Shown piece after piece: positions 55,007 to 64,000 of a DNA stretch of 64,000 bases. The position numbers were made by a program, and so were the translations under genes. The notes beneath the pieces are model-generated. The model was not told where the DNA came from, searched no databases, and saw only the letters and a program-made list of their open reading frames with translations. How positions within the stretch are numbered: position 1 is the stretch's first letter; every line of letters starts with the position of its first letter. The stretch is from Rehmannia glutinosa (lineage: Eukaryota; Streptophyta; Magnoliopsida; Lamiales; Orobanchaceae). The stretch covers positions 4,073,419-4,137,418 of the forward strand of contig CM071930.1 in assembly GCA_016081115.2 (NCBI GenBank), given 5' to 3'.

Positions 55007-56102
55007 TGTTGGAAATTGGTTTCTTTTAAATGGGTTTTTACCCATGTTTGACCAATTATTTAAGTGAGATCATTTAATTATTCGGAAAATAAATGATATA
55101 ATCGTAATCTACACCGGGATAGATGAAATTAGCATTTTGAATTTCTCAAAACTAATTTCGGGTGAATGAGAAATTAATGCATAAAGTTAGCCACTTAAAT
55201 GTATTTTATATAAGGAATATAAAAGGATGGGAATATGGAAAGCCACATCCCACATAGGAAACATATTAAATGTTTGACTAGTTTATATAGAGCTTCACAA
55301 CTAATAAGGAGTAATCAAGTAGAGCTCCTTATGGTACACCCTAGTGGACCAAGTCAATTTTGACTAGCGTTTAGCTGGCTCAAATAAGCACCGAGCCCGA
55401 GCCCGCGCACATCGCACATAGTCGCATTGGGCGCTTTAGAGGCGCACGTCGCGAGGAGCTTTGAGGAGCCTTAAAGTTTTGACAAATCAAACCTTGGTTT
55501 GATCCAGTGGCTCGGTGACGTGGCAGGGCAGCTCAGGTGGCAGTGACTTGGCAAGAGTCATCCGGATGGCGACACGTGGCACGTGGTGGCAGTGACTGGA
55601 CGCACCTATTCACTGACTAAACACGATTTTTCAGTGTGCAGGGGTGCGTAGTAAAGGTTGTATACTTTCGGAAGAGATGCAACGACTATCAGTTGTGCCT
55701 GCATCGATCGGAAGGCACGCGATCCAAAAGTCCAGTCGATCGGACAATGGATGCACCATTCGAATAGGCATCGAACTCTGTATAAACGGACCCCAGGATC
55801 CGGTTTGAGACATCGAGAACATACGAAATTTGCATACTTTCAAAGATATTATTTGATCTATTTTTTTCGCACTTTTGAAAGTTCGAAATACGTTAAGTTC
55901 ATTGTAAGTTCGGCTTTTTGCAAGACGCTAAACCGATCTTGAAAGTCGTTGTATCTTAGAGAGGCGATTGCTTAGAACAGATTAGGACTTTTTTGCGGGG
56001 CAATTTCGTCTTGGCGGATAGAGAATCCAATTCTCACCTTGACTTATTTTTCTATCCGTTATTCGCCCATTTGTTCGAGAAACCCCAGGATCGCAAATAA
56101 CA
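55007..56102 (+). repeat. Solo LTR of the third Copia family
   Basis: TGTTGGAAATTGG...AACA, about 1096 bp, collinear with the 3' LTR at 61646-62758. Flanks CGTTG (55002-55006) and AGTTG (56103-56107) are a 5-bp duplication with one mismatch. TATA-like TGTATAAAC near 55779. No internal sequence follows, only host flank. Confidence 0.85.
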
Positions 56103-56472
56103 AGTTGTTTAAACTTTAAACCCGTTCCAAATAAGGTGGTTTGGTCCAAGTCTTTTCATAATATTGTAATTACTTTATGAAGGATTAGGCCACTAGGGCT
56201 CTTTATGATGTTTATGGTAAACAATACACACAAAAGCGATACGTTTTGGTGATTGAGCTTTGGATATTGTGTGATTGGTTGTTTCGCCGCTTTCATTATT
56301 TGAGAAAATAGCGTAAAAGAAATGTTTGAAAAGCGAGAATGAGTTTTGAGAGTGATTACATATATAGTATAATCTCGACATTTTAATACTCGATTAATTA
56401 ATAACCTCGTTTAAATAATACTTTTGGTCGGTCCCGACTTGGGGACAACAAGCAAAAAACTAATAATTCTCT
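56103..56472. repeat. Host flank copy 1 (repeated at 62759-63133)
   Basis: AGTTGTTTAAACTTTAAACC through GGGACAACAAGCAAAA to CTCTAATTT. The same sequence follows the 3' LTR, so it is the original insertion-site flank, duplicated. It joins a truncated LTR at AATTTTGACTAGC. Confidence 0.85.
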
Positions 56473-57260
56473 AATTTTGACTAGCCTTTGGCTAGCTCAA
56501 ATAATACCGAGGATGGTGCGAGCACCGTCCGAGCCGGAGCCGGAGGCTCGGGCTCGGGCCACGCACATCGCACATAGTCACATTGGGCGCTTTAGAGGCG
56601 CACTTTGCACGTCGCGAGGAGCTTTGAGGAGCCTTAAAATTTTGACAAATCAAACCATGGTTTGATCAGTGGTTGATGGCGTGGCGGGGGTAGCTCGGAT
56701 GGCGGTGACTTGGCAAGAGTCGTCCGGATGGCAACACGTGCACGCGGTGGCAATATTTCGGCGCACATGTTCACCGATTGGATAGGATTGTTCGGTATGC
56801 ATGGGTGCATAGTGAAGGTTATGTACCGCCGGAAGAGATGCGTCCGGACCATCAGTTGTGCTGTTGATCGGGCGCACGCGATCCAATCCCGGTCGATTCG
56901 GACCAATGGATGCACTGCTTCGAACGAGGCATCGAACTCTATATAAACAGACCCCAGGATCTGGTTTGAGACATCGAGTATACGAAATTTGCATACTTTG
57001 ACATATTGTTTGATCTATTTTTTTCAGATTTTGAAAGTTAGAAATATGTTAAGTTTCTTTGTAAGTTCGGCTTTTGCAAGTCTTGCCGCTAAACCGATCT
57101 TGAAAGTCGTTGTATCTTAAAGATGATTACCTAGAACCGTTAGCACTTTTGTATGCGGGATAATATCGTCTTGCGGATGGAGAATCAATTCTCGCCTCGA
57201 CTTATTTTTTGTCCGTTATTTCGCCCATTTTTCGAGAAACCAAACACCGCAAAAACAACA
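56473..57260 (+). repeat. 5' LTR of the third Copia, first 350 bp missing
   Basis: Starts at TTTTGACTAGCC, equivalent to position 55356 in the solo LTR, and ends ACAACA at 57260. TATA-like TCTATATAAAC at about 56938. The junction with the flank has a 5-6 bp microhomology (AATTT/AATTTT). Confidence 0.82.
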
Positions 57261-57291
57261 ATCGCAAGATAAAATTCTATTTTCTTTAAAA

Positions 57292-58109
57292 ATGGCTAAC
57301 ATAAGTTTCACTCCGATGGCTGTTGCTCTCGCACATGGAGAAAAATTGGCGAAATTTTTCGGTGTTGTATTCAAGCGCTGGCAATAGAAGATGATGTTCT
57401 ATTTGACCACTTTGGGTCTGTCTCGCTTCTTGAATGAGGACTCCCCGACCATTGGTGAAGAAGAAACAAACAATCGAGAGGTGGGTGCTTTGTGGATGCA
57501 TGGCACAACATCGACTTCTGTGTCGCAACTATGTTCGAATGGGTGGAAGACACCTCTATAACGTCTACGACTCATTCAAAAGCGTTTAAAGAATTGTGGG
57601 ATTCTTTTGAAAAGAAGTACAAGATAGAAGATGTTGGCACAAAGAAATTTATTGTCGGCATTCTCGGATTTCAAGATAATTGACACCAAGACGATGATCA
57701 ACCAAGTTCGGAAATTGAGATCATACTTCATGACTTAGTGTATGAAGGGATGATTTGAATGAGTCTTTCAAGTGGCTTCAATTATCAAAAAATTGTCGCC
57801 ATTGTCGAAAGATTTTAAGAACTACCTCAAGCACAAGCGCAAAGAAATGGGGCTTTAGGATTTAATTGTTCGACGGATTGAAAGACAACCGAAAATCAGT
57901 AAAGTCCAACAAAGATGGAATGGAGGCGAGGCCAATCTTTGCGAGAATCGAGCACTAGCAAGAAACGGAAACAATCCGAAAATGCTAAAGGGAAGGCAAA
58001 AAAGTTCAAAGGAGCTACTACAAGCGTGGCGAGCGAATCACATGGCCAAGGATTGCCAGCACCCAAAGAAAAAAGCGTCAAAATGGCAACCAACAACAAG
58101 CCAATGTGA
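57292..58109 (+). pseudogene. Copia gag
   Basis: The ATG at 57292 opens MANISFTPMAVALAHGEKLA, then an in-frame stop after FKRWQ. The same frame continues as MMFYLTTLGLSRFLNEDSPT and shifts near 57490 to DAWHNIDFCVATMF and ELWDSFEKKYKIED. This is a Retrotran_gag type of plant Copia. The zinc knuckle near 58040 survives only as NHMAKDC followed by HPKKK, with its first Cys pair altered. Confidence 0.8.
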
Positions 58110-58134
58110 CCGAGGGCAAATGCATTAGATAGAC

Positions 58135-58406
58135 ATGTTGGAGTTTGATCTCACCGCTATTGTGTTTGAAGCCGATATGGTGGATAACCCAATGGAGTGG
58201 TGGATAGATCAGGGACTACTCGTCACATTTGTGCCGATAAGGATATGTTTTCCTCCTACACCCCAATCAATAGAAGAAAATTGTTTATGGGGAACTCTTC
58301 GACTTCCAACATCGTGGGGCTTGGAAAGGTTGTCTTTGAAGATGACTTAGGAAAAGAGCGATGCTTGTGGATGTGTTGCATGTCCCGGATATCCACAAGA
58401 ATTTAG
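58135..58406 (+). pseudogene. Copia aspartic protease
   Basis: NPMEWWID at about 58180, and TRHICADKDMF in another frame, frame the catalytic DSG region. A one-base loss and a substitution destroy the triplet. GLGKVVFED follows. Confidence 0.75.
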
Positions 58407-58442
58407 TTTCGGTCCCCTGTTAAGCGGGTAGGTTTTAGACTA

Positions 58443-59400
58443 GTGTTTGAGTCTAACAAGTTTATAATGACCAAGAATGGTCGAGTGTCTTTTATAATTT
58501 GTAAACGGTACCTTGATAAATGGCTCTTCAAAATGTCCGTAATGAATGTTTTCCGCCAAGAGGCGAAGAATAAGAATATTACTTTTGTTCACTTGTTGGA
58601 TTGTTCTAATTTATGGCATGATAAATTAGGACACGTAAATATCAACACAATTAAAAAGTTAGTGAATCGGAATTAATACCAAAGCATTTAAAACCAATTT
58701 ACAAGACAAATGTGAAGTTTGTGTTGAAGCAAAATTGGCTAAAGCACGTTTCATTCGGTAGAACGAGAAGTACCAAACCTCTCGAGTTCATTCACACGAG
58801 ATGTGTGTGATTTAAAACTTGTGCAAACTCGATGTGGCAAAAAGTACTTCATAACGTTTATTGATGATTGCATAAGATATTATTATGTATATATTTTGAA
58901 AAGTAAAGATGAAGCTTTAGTAGCTTTCAAAACTTATAAGAATGAAGTTGAAAATCACTTAATTTGAAAATTAAGATGATTCGAAGTGATAAGGCAGAGA
59001 GTATGTTGCTCGTTTGAAGAATTACGCTTTCGAAAGTGGGTATAATTCATCAAACAGCGGCTCCATACTCACCTCAATCAAATGGTGTAGTAGAACGTAA
59101 AAATCGTACTCTTAAGGAGATGATGATGCGATATTGATAAGCTCTGGCTTACCCCAAAACTTGTGGGGGGAGGCCATACTTTCTGCAAACTACATTCTTA
59201 ATAAGATCCCACACAAAGATAAAAATGAAACTCCATATGAGTTATGGAAAGGACGTAAACCGTCATATAAATACCTCAAAGTGTGGGGGTGTTTGGTTAA
59301 AGTCGAAGTACCTAAGCCGAAACAAGTTAGAATTGGTCCGAAGACGGTCGATTGCGTTTTCATTGGATATGCTAACAATAGTAGTGCATATCGCTTTCTA
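58443..59400 (+). pseudogene. Copia integrase with GAG-pre-integrase
   Basis: 58443-58676 has the pre-integrase/HHCC part (LWHDKLGHVNINTIKKL). The catalytic core at 58790-59130 is broken into three frames (YFITFIDDCIRYYYVYILKS is visible). 59134-59400 gives LWGEAILSANYILNKIPHK and PYELWKGRKPSYKYLKVWG. Confidence 0.85.
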
Positions 59401-59639
59401 GTGCACAAGTCAGCTATTCCTGATATAAATGAAGGAATGATCCTTGAATCAAGGAATGTTGTATTCTTCGAGAATATCTTTCCGAATAAACAATGGAAAG
59501 AAGAAAGCTCAAATAAACGAACTTATGAAACTGCAAGATTACCTCAAAGTGATGATAAAGAGGAACCAAGATGCAGTAAAAGGACAAAAGTAGCTAAGTC
59601 TTTTGGTTCTGATTTTCTAACTTATATGTTAGAAAACGA

Positions 59640-60593
59640 ACCAAGAACTATTCAAGAAGCTTTGTCTAGTCCAGAAGCTCCTCTCTGGAAAGAAGCTGTC
59701 AATAATGAAATAGATTCCATCATGCAAAATAACACTTGGGAGTCGAGTTGATCTCCCTTTGGGTTGCAAACCTTTGGGATACAAGTGGATCCTTAAAAGG
59801 AAGTATAAAGCAGATGGATCTATAGATAAGTACAAAGCCCGTTTGGTAGCTAAAGGGTTTAAACAAAAGGAGGGATATGACTTTTTTTATACATATTCTC
59901 CTGTTACGAGGATCATGTCCATTCGTGTTCTCATTGCTATTGCAACTTTACATAATCTTGAGATATATCAAATGGACGTGAAGACTGTCTTCTTGAATGA
60001 TGAGCTTGAAGAGGAGATTTATATAGAACAACCCGAGGGGTTCGTTGCACCCGGACAAGAGCGAAAGGTGTGTAAACTTGTTAAGTCACTTTATGGACTA
60101 AAACAAGCACCTAAGCAATGACATGAAAAGTTTGACTCGACTATGAAGTTGTGTCTACATTAAAGGTACAACAAATGATTACGTCATAGTATGCCTTTAT
60201 GTAGATGATATGTTGATCATGGGTAGTAGTCCTGATTTAATCATGAATACTAAGAACATGCTAAAGAAAAACTTTGACATGAAAGATATGAGATTATCTG
60301 ATGTTAGTTTTGGAATCAAAATCTCTAGAACTTCAGATGGAATTGTCTTGTCACAATTCCATTATGTCGAAAGCATACTTAGAAAGTTTAATGCTTTTGA
60401 TAGTCCTCTGGCTGAGACACCTGTAGATATGAGTCTACACTTAGCCAAAAATAGAGGAGAACCAGTTTCTCAGCTAGAATATGCAAGGATAATTGGCAGT
60501 CTGATGTACTTAACGAATTGTACACGACCAGACATTGCATATTCAATGAGTAAGCTAAGTAGGTTCACAAGTAACCCGAGTAAGGATCACTGA
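59640..60593 (+). pseudogene. Copia reverse transcriptase
   Basis: EAPLWKEAVNNEIDSI (end of the frame starting 59134), then 59759-60121 with YKARLVAKGFKQKEGYDFF and QMDVKTVFLNDELEEEIYIE. After a shift, the catalytic YVDDMLIMG block (about 60198-60225) and SQLEYARIIGSLMYLTNCTR appear. The YVDD is intact; frameshifts near 59750 and 60120 break the gene. Confidence 0.9.
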
Positions 60594-60920
60594 AAAGCGT
60601 TGACAAGGGTACTTAGATACTTAAAGTATACCATGAACTATGGAATACTTTATATGAGATATCTAGTAGTATTAGAAGGATACTGTGATGCCAATTGGAT
60701 ATCAGACACAAAAGAGATGAGCGGTGTCATGGAGATCTTCTAAGCAAACGGTATAGCTCGATCCACTATGGAATCTGAGTTTATTGCTTTAGATAAAGCT
60801 GGAGAAGAAGCTGAATGGCATAGAAATTTCTTAGAAGAAAAAATCCTTGTTGGAATAAACCATTGCATGATGTACTGATACATTGTGATAGTCAATCAGC
60901 AATCGGAAGGGCACAAGTAG

Positions 60921-60952
<32 letters not shown>

Positions 60953-61110
60953 AAAGACATAATACCATTAGACAATTGATCTCGAATGGGGTTATTTCGG
61001 TTGACTATGTGAAGTCAAAGGAAAACCTAGCGGATCCGCTTACTAAAGGTATAAATCAAGATCAAATGTACAAGTTGTTAAGAGGAATGGGTTTAAAACC
61101 CACAAAATAA
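60594..61110 (+). pseudogene. Copia RNase H
   Basis: VLRYLKYTMNYGILY, GYCDANWISD and MESEFIALDKAGEEAEW keep the Asp/Glu positions in pieces. 60922-61110 encodes the end, HIRQRHNTIRQLISNG and ENLADPLTKG. Stops at several places. Confidence 0.8.
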
Positions 61111-61634
61111 GAATGTTCATAGCGGTAACCCAACCTTGTGAATTGGAGATCCCAAGACCTTGGTTCAATGGGATAACTATGTTATGAATGTTCAAATTTG
61201 AACACTTGGAAATTATTTCATCTCATTCCCGAACGTCAGTGAAAAACCCCTGCAGAGTGTGGTGAGGTTAAGTTTATCTTTTAATGATTCCTATACCTAA
61301 AAGGTGGAGTATGGCATGATACTTTTTATAGTAGATCACCTGTGAGAAGTAATGATTGTTTCTACTTGTAACACTTATGATTCTAAGATATGGTTGGTAG
61401 AAATGGACACAACGTGAGAATAAAACGTGTTAGAACAATTATTGTGTAAGTGATGTTGTCATGGTTTACATAAATGGTTGAATAGTTCAAGACATCGTGT
61501 CACTAAACAACTAGTAAATTCGATAGTACTTTACTAAGGAAGGTTCAAAGCCGCAAGCTACCTACCCTGATACAACAATGGTTCGTTGGAACTTTTGAAT
61601 GACTCTGCATACATGCATGCATTAATGTTCATTC
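61111..61634 (+). other. Non-coding 3' internal region of the third Copia
   Basis: No ORF of note. It lies between the RNase H stop and the polypurine tract and corresponds to the 3' untranslated part of the element. Confidence 0.6.
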
Positions 61635-61645
61635 ATGTGGGGGAT
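61635..61645 (+). other. Polypurine tract of the third Copia
   Basis: ATGTGGGGGAT directly before TGTTGG of the 3' LTR. Confidence 0.85.
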
Positions 61646-62758
61646 TGTTGGAAATTGGTTTCTTTTAAATGGGTTTTGACCCATGTTTGACCAATTATTT
61701 AAGTGTGATCATTTATTTATTTCGGAAAATAAATGATGTAATCGTAATCTACACCGCGGGGTAAATGAAATTAGCATTTTGAATTTCTCAAAACTAATTT
61801 CGGGTGAATGAGAAATTAATGCATAAAGTTAGCCACTTAAATGCCTTTTATATAAGGAATATAAACGGGTGGGAATATGGAAAGCCACATACCACATATT
61901 AAATGTTTGACTAGTTTATATAGAGCTTCACCACTAATAAGGAGTAATCAAATGGAGCTCCTTATGGTACACCCTAGTGGACCAAGTCAATTTTGACTAG
62001 CGTTTGGTTGGGTCAAATAGCACCGAGCCCGTGCTGGGCCCGAGCCCGCGCATATCGCACATAGTCGCATTGGGCGCTTTAGAGGCGCACTTTGCATGTC
62101 GCGAGGAGCTTTGAGGAGCCTTAAAGTTTTGACAAATCAAACCTTGGTTTGATCCAGTGGCTCGGTGACGTGGCAGGGTAGCTCAGGTGGCAGTGGCTTG
62201 GCAAGAGTCATCCGAATGGCGACACGTGGCACGCGATGGCAGTGACTGGACACACCTGTTCGATGACTAGACACGATTGTTCAGTGTGCAGGGGTGGGTA
62301 GTAAAGGTTATTTACCTTCAGAAGAGATGCGATCTGGACCATCAGATTGTGCCTGTTGATCAAAAGGCACGACCCAACAGTCCAGATCGATCCGGACCAA
62401 TGGATGCACCTGTTCTGAACAGGCATCCAGAACTCTGTATAAACAGACCCTCGGGATCTGGTTTGAGACATCAGAACATACGAAATTTGCATACTTTCAG
62501 CATATTATTTCAGTCTATTTTTATGTACTTTCGAAAGTTCCGAAATACGTTAAGTTCACTGTAAGTTCGGCTTTTGCAAGTGCTGCTAAACCGATCTTGA
62601 AAGTCGTTCTATCTTAGAGACGATTATCTAGATCCGTTAGCACTTTTGTACGGGACAATTTCGTCTTGCGGATAGAGAATCCAATTCTCGCCTCAACTTC
62701 TTTTTCTGTACCATTATTCTGCCCATTTTTTTGAGAAGCCCAAACACCGCAAACAACA
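61646..62758 (+). repeat. 3' LTR of the third Copia
   Basis: TGTTGGAAATTGG...AACAACA, about 1113 bp, followed by AGTTG. It is slightly diverged from the solo LTR. Confidence 0.88.
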
Positions 62759-63133
62759 AGTTGTTTAAACTTTAAACCCGTCCCAAATATGTGGTTTCGG
62801 GTCCAAGTCTTTTCATAATATTGTAATTACTTTATGAAGGACTAGGCCACTAGGGCTCTTTATGATGTTTATGGTAAACAATACACAAAAAGGCGATATG
62901 TTTTGGCTGATTGAGACTGAATATTGTGTGATTGGTTGTTCCACCGCTTTCATTTTTGAGAAAATAATGTAAAAGAAATGTTTGGAAAAAGCGGGAATGA
63001 GTTTTGAGAGTGATTGCATATACAATATAAAGTCGATAAGTTAATACTTGATTAATTAATAATCTCGTTTAAATAATACTTTTGGCCGGTCCCGACTTAG
63101 GGACAACAAGCAAAATTAATAATTCTCTAATTT
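62759..63133. repeat. Host flank copy 2
   Basis: Same sequence as 56103-56472, running on into unduplicated DNA after CTCTAATTT. Confidence 0.85.
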
Positions 63134-63582
63134 AATATCTCGCTAAATTAATAATTATTGATAGTTCCAAGGCCATTAATTTATAGAGATTTAAGCGTAT
63201 GATGATGATAGCTCATATTTTTTTTTTTTTTTTATTAAAGTAGTCATTGAATGTGATTGATGATTGAAAAAATAAAAGATAGTAAATTGTGTATTTGTTA
63301 CATGATTATCTAATGATGACAAATAATGTGATTTTTTTTTTTTAAAAAATATGTGGTTGATGATTGGAAAAATGAGAATGAATGAATAATTTTTTTTTAA
63401 AAGTGAGAATGAGTGCTTAATAATTTCTTTGAACAATAATTCATAAACAATCACAAGTTGTGGCAGATGATTGGAAATATGTGGTTGATGATTGGAAATA
63501 CATAATTACAGTTACATATGAGAGTAAGATTTGAATTACATGTTTCATTAAGTACACATCGAGTATGTTGATGGGCTAATAC
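63134..63582. other. Intergenic DNA
   Basis: T-rich with several poly(T) runs and the repeated phrase GTGGTTGATGATTGGAAA (about 63353 and 63481). No exon. Confidence 0.35.
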
Positions 63583-64000
63583 TAGGGGTGGCAATTCGAG
63601 TCGTGTTCGGGTTCGCGGGTCGTGTTGAGACATGGTAATTACACAAATTTGCCCAACCCGAACACGACCGTTTAATTATTGGTCGGATGGGTCAACCGAA
63701 CACGACTGTTTAATACACGGGTAACCCGAACACGACCGAAATGACTTTGTATATTTTTAACCTTGAATAAATCTTTTATTTATATTGATAAAATGATAAT
63801 TTTGGGTTATTTATATATAAAATATTAATAAATATTAAAATTAATACTGAAATTTCTTATTTAAGCGGGTTAAACGGGTTTAGTGGGTCATTTCAGTCAA
63901 CCAGCCCGACCCATTTATTATTTGGGTTAAATGGGTCGACACGATTATGACCGAATAATAAATGGGTCAACCCTAACCCGCTTATATCGTGTTAGGTTCG
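63583..64000. mobile_element. hAT MITE, relative of 39401-39859, cut by the window edge
   Basis: Starts TAGGGGTGGCAATTCGAGTC, with GTGTTCGGGTT and ACCCGAACACGAC repeats. Its order matches the reverse complement of 39401-39859 (AACCTTGAATAAA, GATAAAATGATAATTTTGGG). The right end is outside the window. Confidence 0.8.

Larger units (their letters stand above)
56473..62758 (+). mobile_element. Third Copia LTR retrotransposon, plus strand, decayed
   Basis: Truncated 5' LTR, gag, protease, integrase, RT and RNase H in Copia order, then a polypurine tract (61635-61645) and a 3' LTR. Each domain has stops or frameshifts. No Met-tRNA primer-binding site follows the 5' LTR; only 31 bp separate it from the gag ATG, so the leader is deleted. 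It cannot be autonomous. Confidence 0.88.

Noticed and set aside
56477..56994. Frames of 60-114 codons in the truncated LTR
   Set aside because: They lie within LTR sequence and are not conserved as frames in the solo LTR or 3' LTR.

Overview
This window is nuclear DNA of a flowering plant, very probably a eudicot. It is AT-rich, has intron-containing genes with GT..AG junctions, and is packed with plant-type mobile elements: Copia and Gypsy LTR retrotransposons, a LINE, tRNA-derived SINEs, and hAT-, CACTA- and Harbinger-like MITEs. Some MITEs resemble families I associate with Lamiales, but the order cannot be fixed from this alone. All boundaries were counted by hand and may be off by a few bases.

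Three host genes are supported. A single-exon Dof zinc-finger transcription factor lies at 5350-6036 (+). A three-exon MES/SABP2-type alpha/beta-hydrolase lies at 31474-33512 (+). An eight-exon SKU5-similar multicopper-oxidase-like gene lies at 37542-43475 (-) and carries a one-base frameshift in exon 4. Its first exon and about 4 kb of upstream DNA are tandemly duplicated (43283-47514 and 47525-52502).

The rest is mostly transposons. From about 7155 to 27000 there is a three-level nest, all on the minus strand. A LINE is split by a Copia element (9965-25345), which is split by a second Copia of the same family (15184-23109). Both Copia insertions have recognisable 5-bp target-site duplications, one mismatch each. 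The outer Copia lacks pol and carries an extra ORF; the inner one keeps only fragments of pol. Their four LTRs share an array of about eight short self-complementary units, most with an ACCAC spacer (GUGGU loop in element RNA), downstream of the LTR TATA box. The U3 part carries CGACCGGTCG-type palindromes and one or three copies of a roughly 135-bp unit. This hairpin array is the best candidate in the window for something undescribed.

From 28330 to 30480 there is a Gypsy gag and LTR remnant. At 4007-5066 and 34052-37206 are two related elements embedded in (TA)n tracts, reminiscent of microsatellite-targeting Micron elements. The larger contains a hAT-like element with a 440-bp foldback and a 203-bp tandem repeat. 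From 55007 to 63135 a third Copia (+) with decayed gag-pol has an unusual left side: solo LTR, host flank, then a 5'-truncated LTR. This is best explained by a tandem duplication followed by LTR-LTR recombination. The introns of the two intron-containing genes have absorbed MITEs and two SINEs with clear target-site duplications.
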